Source of the DNA: Bacteroidetes bacterium SCGC AAA795-G10
Lineage (GTDB): Bacteria > Bacteroidota > Bacteroidia > Flavobacteriales > Flavobacteriaceae
Assembly: GCA_003130815.1 (NCBI GenBank)
Contig: QFDA01000005.1
Coordinates: 35,342 to 99,341, forward strand
Direction of reading: 5' to 3'
DNA length: 64,000 nt
Below are positions 8,819 through 18,213 of the stretch, in pieces (the first letter of the stretch is position 1; every line of letters starts with the position of its first letter). A model generated the notes under the pieces. It was not told the DNA's origin, did not search any database, and worked only from the letters and a program-made list of their open reading frames with translations. Position numbers and translations under genes: made by a program.

Positions 8819-10507
8819 ATGAATTTCTCTAATATTATTGAAAGGTTTAAAGACCTAATAGGTGTTCAATTTGTACTTACTAAAGAGTGGAATAAATTAC
8901 CACACACCAAAGGCTGGAGATATGGTATGGGAAATGCGTTGGCTGTACTGAAACCTGGCAAATTGACTCAGATATGGAAGATATTAGAGATTTGTGTTGA
9001 AAGTGATTTAATTGTAATAATGCAAGCAGCAAATACGGGTTTAACTGGAGGATCTACTCCTTTTGGAAGTGACTACGATAGACCTATTGTAATAATAAAT
9101 ACAATGCGTATTAAAGATATTCATATAATAAAAGAAGGCAGTCAGATAGTTGGATTGACTGGAAGTACCCTATATGGGTTAGAGAAAAAATTAAAACCTT
9201 ATGGAAGAGAACCTCATTCTATTATTGGATCTACTTCTATTGGAGCTTCAATAATAGGGGGGATCTGTAATAATGCAGGAGGGTCATTAGTCCAAAGGGG
9301 GCCCTCTTATACTGAAATGGCTCTCTATGCTAGAATCAGTAAAACAGGGAAATTAGAGCTGGTAAATGAGTTAGGAATAAATTTAGGTTCAAATCCAGAA
9401 GAAATTTTAGATAATCTGCAAAATCAAAATTATGATGAATCGGATATTCATGAAACAGATCAATTGGGATCAGATAACAAATATTCAGAAATTGTAAGAG
9501 AGATAGATAAAAATACACCTGCAAGATATAATTCTGACAGTCGACTTTTGTATGGAGCTTCTGGCAGTGCAGGAAAAATTGCAGTTTTTGCTGTAAGACT
9601 AGACACCTATGTTTCGCCATCTGAAAATAAAGTATTCTATGTCGGAACAAATAATCCAGATGTATTTTGGAAAATTAGAAGGGATATTCTTTCAAAATTT
9701 AAAACTCTTCCAACGCTTGGCGATTATTTGCATAGAGACTGTTATGATGCAGCAAAAAAGTATAGTAAAGATACATTTCTAGTTATTGAAAGATTAGGAA
9801 CAACATTTCTGCCAACATTGTTTGAACTAAAGCGGAGGGTTGATATTATTGCCAAGAAGCTAAAGATTTTACCTGACAATTTTTCTGATAGATTAATGCA
9901 ATTTTTAAGTAAACTTTTCCCTAATCATTTACCTAAAAGAATGGATAGATTTAGAGATTTATATGAACACCATTGGATTATAGAAATGTCAGATGAAGGG
10001 ATAAATGAGGCAAGAAATTACTTTAGTAAATTTTTTAAAAACAATGATGGTGATTTTTTTGAATGCAATGATTTTGAATCAAAAAAAGCATCTCTACATA
10101 GATTTGTTTCTGCAAGTGCAATAGGGAGGTATCATATTCTAAATTCTGAAACTCATGGGGAGATGATGTCACTAGACATTGCATTTCCTAGAAACGAAAA
10201 AAATTGGTTTGAAAAGTTGCCTAAGGATATTGATGATATGCTTGAAATGAAACTTTATTATGGCCATTTATTTTGTCATGTCCTCCATCAAAACTACATT
10301 GTTAAAAAAGGAATTGATGGTGAAAAATTAAAAAACAAGCTATTAAAATTATACGATAAAAGGGGGGCTGAATATCCAGCAGAACATAATGTTGGCCATG
10401 AATATTCAGCAAAACCGTCATTGAAAAAATTCTATAAGGAACTTGATCCTACAAACGGTTTTAATCCTGGAATTGGCAGAACAAGTAAAAATAAAAATTG
10501 GGCTTAA
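8819..10507 (+). CDS. dld: Quinone-dependent D-lactate dehydrogenase
   Basis: FAD flavoprotein, peripheral on the inner membrane, that oxidises D-lactate to pyruvate and passes electrons to quinone. At 562 residues it is almost collinear with Escherichia coli Dld as I know it: the FAD-binding blocks MQAANTGLTGGSTP, GREPHSIIGS and GGICNNAGGSLVQRGP, the middle DTPARYN-like NTPARYN, and the C-terminal YPAEHNVGH and NPGIGRTSKNKNW all appear. The electron-transfer part with basic residues near 330-400 should contact the membrane. Its closeness to the 2-oxoadipate enzyme raises the chance of 2-hydroxyglutarate as an extra substrate, but the sequence supports D-lactate best. Confidence 0.93.
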   Translation: MNFSNIIERFKDLIGVQFVLTKEWNKLPHTKGWRYGMGNALAVLKPGKLTQIWKILEICVESDLIVIMQAANTGLTGGSTPFGSDYDRPIVIINTMRIKDIHIIKEGSQIVGLTGSTLYGLEKKLKPYGREPHSIIGSTSIGASIIGGICNNAGGSLVQRGPSYTEMALYARISKTGKLELVNELGINLGSNPEEILDNLQNQNYDESDIHETDQLGSDNKYSEIVREIDKNTPARYNSDSRLLYGASGSAGKIAVFAVRLDTYVSPSENKVFYVGTNNPDVFWKIRRDILSKFKTLPTLGDYLHRDCYDAAKKYSKDTFLVIERLGTTFLPTLFELKRRVDIIAKKLKILPDNFSDRLMQFLSKLFPNHLPKRMDRFRDLYEHHWIIEMSDEGINEARNYFSKFFKNNDGDFFECNDFESKKASLHRFVSASAIGRYHILNSETHGEMMSLDIAFPRNEKNWFEKLPKDIDDMLEMKLYYGHLFCHVLHQNYIVKKGIDGEKLKNKLLKLYDKRGAEYPAEHNVGHEYSAKPSLKKFYKELDPTNGFNPGIGRTSKNKNWA

Positions 10508-10565
10508 ATGTTAATTTGTTTTATCTCAACTAATTTTTGTCAAATAGAAATATTACCTATAACAC

Positions 10566-10602
10566 TTTTGAATACCAAATAACACATAAAGGTTTATCTT
10601 TG
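10566..10602 (+). promoter_or_regulatory. Candidate aroC promoter
   Basis: TATCTTTG at 10595-10602 matches the -7 consensus TAnnTTTG; a TTTTG at 10566-10570 could act as -33, although the 24-base spacing is slightly long. The predicted start of transcription would lie about 12 bases before the aroC ATG at 10620. Confidence 0.45.
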
Positions 10603-10619
10603 TTGTATATTTTGGTAAT

Positions 10620-11684
10620 ATGGCTGGTAACATTTTTGGCTCACTTTTTAAACTCACAACCTTTGGTGAATCACATGGACCTGCTATAGGAGGAATTTTA
10701 GAAGGTTGTCCTGCAGGAATTGAACTAGACCTAGAATCTATCCAAGAAGACTTAGATAGGAGAAAGCCCGGACAATCTTCAATTGTTACTCAACGAAAAG
10801 AATCTGACGAAGTTTTAATACTTTCTGGAGTATTTGATGGTAAAACAACGGGCACACCTATAGGTTTTTCAATAAATAATACAAACCAAAAACCAAAGGA
10901 TTATTCCCATATTCAAGACTCTTACAGGCCATCACATGCAGATTATGTTTATGATCAAAAATATGGTATACGGGATTATAGGGGAGGAGGAAGAAGTTCA
11001 GCAAGAGAAACCGCTAGTAGGGTAGTTGCTGGTTCTATAGCGAAACAGTTTTTATCTCCTACTAAGATAAATGCCTATGTCTCAGCAGTAGGACCTTTAT
11101 CACTTGACACCAACCCCTCTGATGTTGATTTATCCCTCATAGAAAAAAATCCTGTTCGTTGTCCAGACCAAAAGATGGCTTTGAAAATGGAAGACTTTAT
11201 CAAAAAAATAAGAAAAGAAGGAGATACAGTCGGAGGCATTATAACTTGTATTATTAAAAATGTAAAAATTGGTCTTGGAGAACCAGTGTTTAATAAACTT
11301 CACGCAGAACTAGGCAAAGCTATGCTTTCAATAAATGCAGTAAAAGGTTTTGAATATGGAAGTGGTTTTAGTGGAACAAAAATCAAGGGAAGCGAACACA
11401 ACGATTTGTTTAATGAAGATGGGACTACAAAAACTAATCACTCGGGTGGGATTCAAGGTGGCATATCTAATGGAATGGATATTTATTTTAATGTTGCATT
11501 TAAACCCGTAGCAACCATTATGCAAAATCAAGAAACTATAAATTCAAAAGGTGAAAAAGTTGAAATGCAGGGTAGAGGTAGACACGACCCTTGTGTAGTA
11601 CCACGTGCAGTACCAATTGTAGAAGCTATGGCTGCTCTTGTTCTAGCAGACTTTTCTTTAATTAAGAGAACAAATAAAATATAA
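10620..11684 (+). CDS. aroC: Chorismate synthase
   Basis: Last step of the shikimate pathway: 5-enolpyruvylshikimate-3-phosphate to chorismate, with reduced FMN. The 354-residue protein has the three family signatures: [20 protein letters not shown] at the N-terminus, [15 protein letters not shown] in the middle and [18 protein letters not shown] near the end. Length is normal. It is followed after six bases by a symporter gene, which is probably co-transcribed. Confidence 0.97.
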   Translation: MAGNIFGSLFKLTTFGESHGPAIGGILEGCPAGIELDLESIQEDLDRRKPGQSSIVTQRKESDEVLILSGVFDGKTTGTPIGFSINNTNQKPKDYSHIQDSYRPSHADYVYDQKYGIRDYRGGGRSSARETASRVVAGSIAKQFLSPTKINAYVSAVGPLSLDTNPSDVDLSLIEKNPVRCPDQKMALKMEDFIKKIRKEGDTVGGIITCIIKNVKIGLGEPVFNKLHAELGKAMLSINAVKGFEYGSGFSGTKIKGSEHNDLFNEDGTTKTNHSGGIQGGISNGMDIYFNVAFKPVATIMQNQETINSKGEKVEMQGRGRHDPCVVPRAVPIVEAMAALVLADFSLIKRTNKI

Positions 11685-11690
11685 TTTAAT

Positions 11691-12956
11691 TTGAGAAAAA
11701 TAGCTTTACACTGGAAAATATTAATTGGAATGAGCCTTGGAGTATTGTTTGGCGTTAGCTTTTCTTTTATTCCAGGCGGGGACTTATTTATCGCAAATTA
11801 TATCAAGCCCTTTGGTACAATTTTTATCAATTTATTAAAGCTGATAGCAGTACCACTTATTTTAGCATCCTTAATAAAAGGAATATCAGATTTAAAAGAT
11901 ATTTCTAAATTATCAAAAATGGGAGGTCGAACTATTGTTACCTACCTAATCACTACATTAACTGCCGTGACTATTGGCTTAATTTTAGTTAATGTAATCA
12001 AACCAGGAAAATCGATCAGTGTAGATACTAGAAATGAACTCGTTGAAGCTTACGCAACCGATACCCAAGCAAAGCAAAAAGCAGCAGCAAAACAGCAGGA
12101 ATTAGGTCCATTACAGGCACTGGTTGATATGGTACCGTCAAACATCTTCTTAGCCGCTTCAAATAATAGAAATATGTTGCAAGTGATCTTTTTCGCATTA
12201 TTTTTTGGTATAGGAATGATTCTTATAAATGAAAAAAAAGTAGCTCCAGTTAAGAATTTTTTTGACTCCCTCAATTATATCATTCTAAAGCTTATTGATT
12301 TAATAATGCTCTCTGCCCCATATGGTGTTTTTGCGTTATTGGCAGCATTAGTAGTGGAAGCCCCAAGCTTAGAATTATTCAAAGCATTAGCACTCTATGC
12401 GATAACCTTACTATTAGGTCTTGCTACAATGATTTTAATTTATGTTTTAATTGTTCAACTTTTAACCAAACGAAAAATTTCTTTTTTTGTCCGTGGTATT
12501 GCTCCAGCACAGTTACTAGCATTTTCTACAAGTTCTAGTGCTGCAACCTTACCTGTAACTATGGAATGTGTTGAAGAAAATTTAGGAGTAGATAAAGAGG
12601 TAGCTAGTTTTGTCCTCCCTATAGGTGCAACAATTAATATGGATGGAACATCAGTCTACCAGGGAGTTGCAGCCGTTTTTATTGCGCAAGCTTTTGGATT
12701 AGATCTTAGTCTCTCTGCACAACTGGGTATTGTCTTTACTGCTACGCTTGCATCAATAGGTACAGCAGCAGTACCAAGTGCAGGCATAGTTATGTTAGTC
12801 ATTGTTTTGGCTCAAGCAGGAATTCCTGAAGCTGGCTTAGCCCTTATTTTTGCAATTGATAGGCCTTTAGATATGTGCAGAACAATTGTAAATGTAACTG
12901 GAGATGCAGCTGTTTCAATGATTGTAGGAAAATCAATAGGTAAGTTAAAAGACTAA
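11691..12956 (+). CDS. Dicarboxylate/amino acid:cation symporter (GltP/DctA family)
   Basis: 421-residue inner-membrane transporter of the DAACS family, moving glutamate, aspartate or C4-dicarboxylates with Na+ or H+. The helical-hairpin motif SSSAATLPVTMEC, the Na+/substrate motif GATINMDGTS and the IDRPLDMCRTIVNVTGDA segment that binds the substrate amino and carboxyl groups are all present. The Arg in DMCRT favours acidic amino acids or dicarboxylates over neutral ones. The start is TTG at 11691, giving MRKIALHWKILIGM as in relatives. A charged insertion (residues about 118-135, rich in Lys, Gln and Ala) lies between two membrane helices. Confidence 0.9.
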   Translation: MRKIALHWKILIGMSLGVLFGVSFSFIPGGDLFIANYIKPFGTIFINLLKLIAVPLILASLIKGISDLKDISKLSKMGGRTIVTYLITTLTAVTIGLILVNVIKPGKSISVDTRNELVEAYATDTQAKQKAAAKQQELGPLQALVDMVPSNIFLAASNNRNMLQVIFFALFFGIGMILINEKKVAPVKNFFDSLNYIILKLIDLIMLSAPYGVFALLAALVVEAPSLELFKALALYAITLLLGLATMILIYVLIVQLLTKRKISFFVRGIAPAQLLAFSTSSSAATLPVTMECVEENLGVDKEVASFVLPIGATINMDGTSVYQGVAAVFIAQAFGLDLSLSAQLGIVFTATLASIGTAAVPSAGIVMLVIVLAQAGIPEAGLALIFAIDRPLDMCRTIVNVTGDAAVSMIVGKSIGKLKD

Positions 12957-12988
12957 ATGAATTTTTTCTTGAGCGTTAAGGTCTAGAG

Positions 12989-13387
12989 TCATAAAAACTT
13001 GTGAGCATATTTTTTTTCTGGTAATGGACAAATATCGTGCTTCCCAAACCAATTATACCTGTTTTTTGCTATAAATCGATATATTATATTTGAAAAACTC
13101 GTTGGTAGAAGATTAAAAATCAAAAATAAATTCCAAAAGCCATTCAAATATTTTAAAACTCTAAATACAGCTTTTGCTTCTGAACAATATTGCTTTTCAC
13201 TATCCCAAGAAATTATTGAATCGCAATCTAGAATTGAACTTGGATTATTCTTAAAAAAAGACTTTGCATAATCACTATCAAGATTGGCAAATCTAATATT
13301 GTCATTTTTATCCCATTTGCACAACTTTAGAATTATCGAGTTACATAGTACACATGGCCCGTCGTAAAAGATTATGAGTTCTTTCAT
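12989..13387 (-). CDS. DCC-type thiol-disulfide oxidoreductase family protein (DUF393)
   Basis: 132-residue protein with the name-giving DxxCxxC motif at its start (FYDGPCVLCN: Asp9, Cys12, Cys15), followed by a thioredoxin-like region and the usual C-terminal block RYNWFGKHDICPLP. The reaction of the family is not established; a redox role is suggested by the motif. It lies eight bases downstream of mutS2 and is probably co-transcribed with it. Confidence 0.88.
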   Translation of the reverse strand: MKELIIFYDGPCVLCNSIILKLCKWDKNDNIRFANLDSDYAKSFFKNNPSSILDCDSIISWDSEKQYCSEAKAVFRVLKYLNGFWNLFLIFNLLPTSFSNIIYRFIAKNRYNWFGKHDICPLPEKKYAHKFL

Positions 13388-13395
13388 TTCTTATT

Positions 13396-15558
13396 TTATT
13401 TATCTTCTACTATCTCTAAAAGATCTAAGCTTACTTGTGTTTTAAAGACTCCATAATTCACAATTGCTTTATTTTTTTCTATCAGGTCAATAGATCCCAC
13501 GGAACGACCGTCAAACATTCTTACACTATCACCAACTTTAAGTTTAATATTTGATTTCTTCGGCTTATCAATTTTATTTTTCTTTTTTTCCTTTCTAACC
13601 AGAGCAATTTCCTTATTTACCTGCTCATTAATTTTTTTCTTCTTTTCTTTTTCAGTTTTAAGCAAAATGTTTGACTTTTTTTTACGTTTTGAGTTTTCAT
13701 TTTCAACCAATTTTAAAAGTTCTGATATTAATGGTCTTTTTTTATTGTTTTTAAAAAAGCGCTCACCGATTTCATTAAATTTATTTCCTAGAACAATCAT
13801 TTTTTGATTGTGGTCAAAAAGTTCTTGATAGCTTGAGAGTTTAGATTTTAATTTGGCCTTAATTTGAGCCGTTTGTTCACTTTGCTCTTCAGCTTTTGAT
13901 TCTTTTTTCTTCAAACTTTCCCCAGTTTTTAAAAGTTGATTACGTTCTTTTTGAAGTTTAGCAATTGTAGCGTCAAATCTAACCTTACCCTTTTCAATTT
14001 TCTTTTTTGCACGATTAACAAGGTTATATGGAAGTCCATTTTTTTGTGCTACTTCAAAAGTAAATGAGCTACCTGCTTCACCTAAAACTAGTTTAAAAAT
14101 TGGTTCTAATGTCTTGCTATCGAATTGCATATTAGCATTAATCATTTTTGGAAGCTCTGTTGCTAAGACTTTTAGGTTAGAATAGTGTGTGGTTATTAAT
14201 CCTAATGCCTCTCTTTCATAAAAATCTTCCAAAATAACCTCAGCTAGTGCTCCACCTAATTCTGGATCAGAACCAGTCCCAAATTCATCTATTAAAAATA
14301 AAGTATTCGAATTGCATTTTTTTAAAAAATACTTCATATTATTTAAACGATAAGAATAGGTACTTAACTGATTTTCTATTGACTGATTATCTCCAATATC
14401 AGTTAAAATCAATTCAAAAATACACGCAACACTGTTTTCTTTTACTGGAATAAGCATTCCACTTTGTAACATTAGTTGTAATAAGCCGACTGTTTTTAAT
14501 GTAATACTTTTCCCTCCAGCATTAGGTCCAGAAATTACGATAATTCGGTGTTCAGAATTGAGTTTTATATCTTGCGGATAAGTAGATTTATTTTGTGATT
14601 TATTTGTCTGAAGTAAAAGAGGGTGGAAGGCCTTCTTATAATTGATCTCTTTTTCATCTGAATTTATTTTGGGAAAAATTCCGTCAATTTCGTTACCATA
14701 ACAAGCCTTTGCATAAATAATGTCAAACTTGAGTAAAAAGCTGTGTTGGTTTTGAAAGTAGGGGAGGTAAGGACGAAAAAAATCAGTTAATCCAGATAAT
14801 ATTTTTTTTATTTCCTCTGTTTCTTCAAATAGCAGATTCTGTAATTCTTGGTTTTGTAAATATGTGGTTTCAGGCTCAATAAAAACGATGCTACCTGTTT
14901 TTGAACTTCCCATTATAGTCCCTTTTACCTTTCGACGATACATTGCTTTAACAGCAAGAACTCTTCTATTATTGACAATTGATTCTTTTATGTCATCTAA
15001 GTAATCTGCTCCGTTATACTGGCTAAGTGATTTGTTAAAACTACTACTTATTTTACCTCGTAATTGCTGTAATTTTTTACGTATTGAAAACAAATTATCA
15101 GATGCCTTATCTCTTATTTCACCAAAACGGTCAATGACTCTTTCTATTGCTGGAATGATATCATTTTCAATGGTAATATCATTACTAAATTCATAAAGCG
15201 TCGGATAGTAAGCTTGAAACTTTATTAAAAATTTAATTAGTTTATTAGTTGTCTCAGTATTTGTGGCCATATTCCGAAAGGAGCTAATTGTTAAGACACT
15301 ATTTTCAATTTTTAGTAAAGGGAAAATATCCAAAAGTGATTCAAATCCATGGTTTGGTATTCTATTTTCATTATCAAATGAAGATTTAAATTCAGATACA
15401 GATTTTAACTGTTTTTCAATTTGTTCTGTGTCTACAGAGGGTTGCAATTTCTGTATTGCATCTTTCCCTAATTGAGTAATTGCAAAGTTCGCGCACTGAT
15501 TTAAAACTTCAATATACTCTAGATCTTCAAGGGTTTTATTAGGAATAAGACTTTCCAC
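13396..15558 (-). CDS. mutS2: MutS2-family ATPase without Smr domain
   Basis: MutS2-like protein of 720 residues. The N-terminal lever and clamp helices are followed by the ABC-type ATPase with Walker A GPNAGGKSITLK (residues 344-354) and the Walker B/signature region LIDEFGTGSDPELGGALAE. A Lys/Glu-rich coiled coil covers about 500-665. The C-terminus ends in a small KOW/SH3-like piece (LKVGDSVRMFDGRSVGSID) and there is no Smr nuclease domain, which most MutS2 proteins carry. MutS2 proteins act on branched DNA or stalled ribosomes rather than in mismatch repair. A good promoter precedes it at 15578-15606. Confidence 0.88.
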   Translation of the reverse strand: MESLIPNKTLEDLEYIEVLNQCANFAITQLGKDAIQKLQPSVDTEQIEKQLKSVSEFKSSFDNENRIPNHGFESLLDIFPLLKIENSVLTISSFRNMATNTETTNKLIKFLIKFQAYYPTLYEFSNDITIENDIIPAIERVIDRFGEIRDKASDNLFSIRKKLQQLRGKISSSFNKSLSQYNGADYLDDIKESIVNNRRVLAVKAMYRRKVKGTIMGSSKTGSIVFIEPETTYLQNQELQNLLFEETEEIKKILSGLTDFFRPYLPYFQNQHSFLLKFDIIYAKACYGNEIDGIFPKINSDEKEINYKKAFHPLLLQTNKSQNKSTYPQDIKLNSEHRIIVISGPNAGGKSITLKTVGLLQLMLQSGMLIPVKENSVACIFELILTDIGDNQSIENQLSTYSYRLNNMKYFLKKCNSNTLFLIDEFGTGSDPELGGALAEVILEDFYEREALGLITTHYSNLKVLATELPKMINANMQFDSKTLEPIFKLVLGEAGSSFTFEVAQKNGLPYNLVNRAKKKIEKGKVRFDATIAKLQKERNQLLKTGESLKKKESKAEEQSEQTAQIKAKLKSKLSSYQELFDHNQKMIVLGNKFNEIGERFFKNNKKRPLISELLKLVENENSKRKKKSNILLKTEKEKKKKINEQVNKEIALVRKEKKKNKIDKPKKSNIKLKVGDSVRMFDGRSVGSIDLIEKNKAIVNYGVFKTQVSLDLLEIVEDK

Positions 15559-15577
15559 TTTTCTTAACTTAGCCTCA

Positions 15578-15606
15578 CAAAAGTAGTAAATTCATGAAGG
15601 TTCAAA
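15578..15606 (-). promoter_or_regulatory. mutS2 promoter
   Basis: On the minus strand TTTG (15603-15606) is followed by 17 bases and TACTTTTG (15578-15585). This fits the Bacteroidota pattern TTTG-N17..23-TAnnTTTG, and the -7 box ends 19 bases before the mutS2 ATG. The -33 element lies inside the first codons of the divergent ung gene. Confidence 0.65.
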
Positions 15607-16271
15607 TAAATTCTAATTGGGAAAAACTTTTAAACTCTGAATTTAGTAAGCCTTATTTCACTGATTTAGTCGATTTTGTTAAAAACGCGTATAGCAAAAC
15701 TGTTTGCTATCCACCTGGTAAAGATATTTTTAGAGCTTTCAACGAATGTCCATTAGATGATGTTAAGGTTGTTATTATTGGTCAAGACCCATACCATGGT
15801 CCAAAACAAGCTCACGGTTATTGTTTTTCGGTTTCCAATTCAATTCCTCATCCACCTTCATTAATTAATATTTTTAAAGAGATTGAAACGGATTTAGGAC
15901 TCGAGTATCCAAAAAGCGGTGACCTGACTCCATGGGCAAGGCAAGGTGTCTTTTTACTAAATGCAACATTAACTGTTGAGGCCAATAAAGCGGGCAGTCA
16001 TCAAAAAATAGGATGGGAAACATTTACTGATTCGGTAATTAGAATAATTTCTGAGAAAAAGGAAAATATTGTTTTTATGTTGTGGGGTAGTTATGCAAAA
16101 CAAAAAACCAACTTAATAGATAGTCTTAAACATCGTGTTCTGAAAAGTGGTCATCCGTCACCACTGAGTGCTAACAGAGGCTTTTGGTTTGGGAATAAAC
16201 ATTTTAGTAAATGTAACAGCTACTTAAAAGAGGTAGGTAAAAATGAAATAAATTGGTCACTAGATAAGTGA
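15594..16271 (+). CDS. ung: Uracil-DNA glycosylase
   Basis: Family 1 uracil-DNA glycosylase, which removes uracil from DNA to begin base-excision repair. The 225-residue protein has the water-activating motif GQDPYHGPKQAHG (catalytic Asp65) and the DNA-intercalation motif GHPSPLSANRGFWFG (catalytic His just before PSPLS). Length is standard. It is divergent from mutS2 with 35 bases between starts, so the two promoters must overlap. The 97-base gap after it (16272-16368) shows nothing recognisable. Confidence 0.97.
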   Translation: MKVQINSNWEKLLNSEFSKPYFTDLVDFVKNAYSKTVCYPPGKDIFRAFNECPLDDVKVVIIGQDPYHGPKQAHGYCFSVSNSIPHPPSLINIFKEIETDLGLEYPKSGDLTPWARQGVFLLNATLTVEANKAGSHQKIGWETFTDSVIRIISEKKENIVFMLWGSYAKQKTNLIDSLKHRVLKSGHPSPLSANRGFWFGNKHFSKCNSYLKEVGKNEINWSLDK

Positions 16272-16368
16272 TTTTATTTTAAATGAAAAGGGTTCATAAT
16301 TTATTTGAGTGTTTAAAATCAAAAAAATAGTACACTTATTAGTAACTTTCAAAACGCAATTATTCTAG

Positions 16369-16980
16369 ATGAAAAAGATATTTGTAACTGCGTCATGTTT
16401 TATAATATTTTCGTGTTTTAAAACAGATATAGTTCAATTCGAGAAAAAAAATAAGCTTGCCCCTATTGATGCGAGTGGACTTCAATATGGTGGTCTTGGG
16501 GGTATGACAGACACAGCAATAATTTGTAATCCAGCGGGTCTTGGAAGAAAGTTTTGTCGATTTTTACGAAAATATGATAATACATTTTGGGCAGATACAG
16601 AAAATTATTATAGTGACTTTTCGGATATACAATTTTTAAACTCTGAACATTTTATATCCTTCTTTGATATTAGTAATGATGTATCATATTGCAAAGGATG
16701 GAGACCAGGTGAAAATACTTATGATGGAATAAAGTGGAATATAGAAATCAAAAGAGATGAGGAGGATATATTTTGGTTTGATTATGAGTATTATGGGACA
16801 AGTCAAGAAATTGAATATACTATACTGTATAAATATGAAGTAATTGATAGTTTACTTCATTTTTCTAGTTCTGCTGATGAAAATTTTATTTTTAGCCCTT
16901 CAGAAAAAAATTATTCAAAAGATTCTATTGATACGAGTGAAATAGTTGAAATGGAAGGATGTACGTTTTACGGAGCATGA
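16369..16980 (+). CDS. Array lipoprotein, copy 1 (unrecognised family)
   Basis: I do not recognise this family. The 203-residue protein has a lipoprotein signal peptide (Cys16 in FIIFSC) followed by FKTDIVQ, which is shared by the copies. Landmarks conserved in all seven copies are WADTENYYSDFSD, FISFF, SYCKGW, IKWNI, WFDYEYYGT, IEYT, YKYEVID, LLHFS and a terminal Cys (EGC). This copy has a longer linker after the signal peptide and the extra cysteine pair ICNPAG...FCRF. The composition suggests a small beta-rich domain facing the periplasm or cell surface. It begins the array and overlaps copy 2 by four bases (ATGA). Confidence 0.85.
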   Translation: MKKIFVTASCFIIFSCFKTDIVQFEKKNKLAPIDASGLQYGGLGGMTDTAIICNPAGLGRKFCRFLRKYDNTFWADTENYYSDFSDIQFLNSEHFISFFDISNDVSYCKGWRPGENTYDGIKWNIEIKRDEEDIFWFDYEYYGTSQEIEYTILYKYEVIDSLLHFSSSADENFIFSPSEKNYSKDSIDTSEIVEMEGCTFYGA

Positions 16981-17537
16981 AAAAAATTCTTTTACTAATT
17001 CCGTTTATTGTAATTTCTTCTTGCTATAAATCAGATATAGTACAATCCCAAACAGCTAATACAGACCCTGCCAGTATGCACAATGGACAAGTTTACCCAA
17101 CGGCTCCTCGTAGCTATACAAATTTTTGTGCTGTCCCAAAAAATTGTAAGTTTTTATTTAAATACGATCACACATTCTGGTCAGATACAGAAAATTATTC
17201 TAGTGATTTTTCAAGTGTCAGATTCTTAAATCTTAATAATAATTTTATATCCTTTTATAATATTGATAAAGATATTTCATATTGTACAGGATGGAAAAAA
17301 GGAGATAATACTTCTGGTGCGATAAAATGGAATATTAAAATCAAAAAAGATGAGTGGGATGAGTTTTGGTTTGACTATGATTATTATGGGACAGACCAAG
17401 AAATTGAATACACCATAAACTATAGATATGAAGTAATTGATAGTTTACTTAATTTTTCAAACTCAGAAGGAGATTCTTTAATTTTCTATCGAACTGATGA
17501 AATAAAAGATTTTGTTGATTGCATGTTTTATAATTAG
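16977..17537 (+). CDS. Array lipoprotein, copy 2
   Basis: Second paralogue, 186 residues. I take the ATG at 16977, inside the stop of copy 1 (ATGA), because it starts the lipoprotein signal MKKILLLIPFIVISSC (Cys16); an upstream in-frame start at 16959 would spoil it. It keeps the SYCTGW, IKWNI, WFDYDYYGT and YRYEVID landmarks and the FCAVPKNCKF cysteine pair. It is the most diverged copy: Cys-Lys becomes Cys-Thr in SYCTGW, and its C-terminus is shortened, with VDCMFYN replacing the usual IIELEGCMF. Confidence 0.83.
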   Translation: MKKILLLIPFIVISSCYKSDIVQSQTANTDPASMHNGQVYPTAPRSYTNFCAVPKNCKFLFKYDHTFWSDTENYSSDFSSVRFLNLNNNFISFYNIDKDISYCTGWKKGDNTSGAIKWNIKIKKDEWDEFWFDYDYYGTDQEIEYTINYRYEVIDSLLNFSNSEGDSLIFYRTDEIKDFVDCMFYN

Positions 17538-17587
17538 AGCAGACTAAGAATTAATAATATCAATTTAATTAATCTTAAATCAATAAG

Positions 17588-17595
17588 TAAATTTG
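17588..17595 (+). promoter_or_regulatory. Possible -7 element before array copy 3
   Basis: TAAATTTG matches TAnnTTTG and ends 18 bases before the ATG at 17614. The bases that follow (aaatcataaatcaatg) recur before copy 6, in similar form before copy 7, and before the secreted protein at 20195. This suggests a common leader for several array genes. No clear -33 TTG is visible. Confidence 0.4.
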
Positions 17596-17613
17596 AGTCA
17601 AAATCATAAATCA

Positions 17614-18213
17614 ATGCGAAAGTTATTCATTAGTTTTTTATGTTTTGTTATGTTGTCGTGTTTTAAAACAGATATAGTTCAATATGGTTCAAAAAATTTA
17701 GATCCTGCCACGTTCGCTAGTGGACAACAACTTCCTACTGCGCAACAAAGTTATACTCGATTTTGTAATCCAGGAGGTTTGGGTAGAAAGGGCTGCAAGT
17801 TTTTAGCCAAATATGATAATACATTCTGGTCAGATATCGAAAATTATTATAGTGACTTTTCTGATGTACATTTTTTAAATTGGGTATATTTTGTATCCTT
17901 CTTTGATATTAACAATGATGTTTCATATTGCAAAGGATGGAGAACAGGTGAAAATATTTTAGATGGAAAAAAATGGGATATAAAGATCACAAAAGATGAG
18001 TGGGATGAGTTATGGTTTGACTATGATTATTACGGTACTAGCAATGATATTGAATATACCATAACTTATAAATATGAAGTAATTGACAGTTTACTTCATT
18101 TTTCAAATACAGAGGGTCAAGAATTTATTTTCTACCCATCTGATAAAGATTATTCAAAAGATATTGTTGATACTGGTGAAATAATTGAATTAGAGGGATG
18201 TATGTTCTACTAG
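17614..18213 (+). CDS. Array lipoprotein, copy 3
   Basis: Third paralogue, 199 residues, start at ATG 17614 giving MRKLFISFLCFVMLSC (lipid-accepting Cys16); the upstream TTG at 17593 is unlikely. The region after the Cys (FKTDIVQYGSKNLDPATFAS) is almost the same as copy 4, also at the DNA level. It has the FCNPGGLGRKGCKF cysteine pair, SYCKGW, WFDYDYYGT, YKYEVID and ELEGCMFY at the end. The last third and the following intergenic bases are repeated after copy 4 with about 95% identity. Confidence 0.84.
   Translation: MRKLFISFLCFVMLSCFKTDIVQYGSKNLDPATFASGQQLPTAQQSYTRFCNPGGLGRKGCKFLAKYDNTFWSDIENYYSDFSDVHFLNWVYFVSFFDINNDVSYCKGWRTGENILDGKKWDIKITKDEWDELWFDYDYYGTSNDIEYTITYKYEVIDSLLHFSNTEGQEFIFYPSDKDYSKDIVDTGEIIELEGCMFY
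17659..17732 (+). repeat. Direct repeat A, copy 1 (second copy 18282-18355)
   Basis: 74 bases covering the segment after the lipobox of array copy 3 recur in copy 4 at 18282-18355 with a single difference (G/A in cac[g/a]ttc). This is a sign of recent duplication or gene conversion. Confidence 0.9.

Noticed and set aside
10550..10621. ATATTACC ... GGTAATAT inverted repeat before aroC
   Set aside because: Eight-base arms separated by 56 bases in AT-rich DNA; chance is likely and the second arm covers the aroC start codon. No regulator site was recognised.
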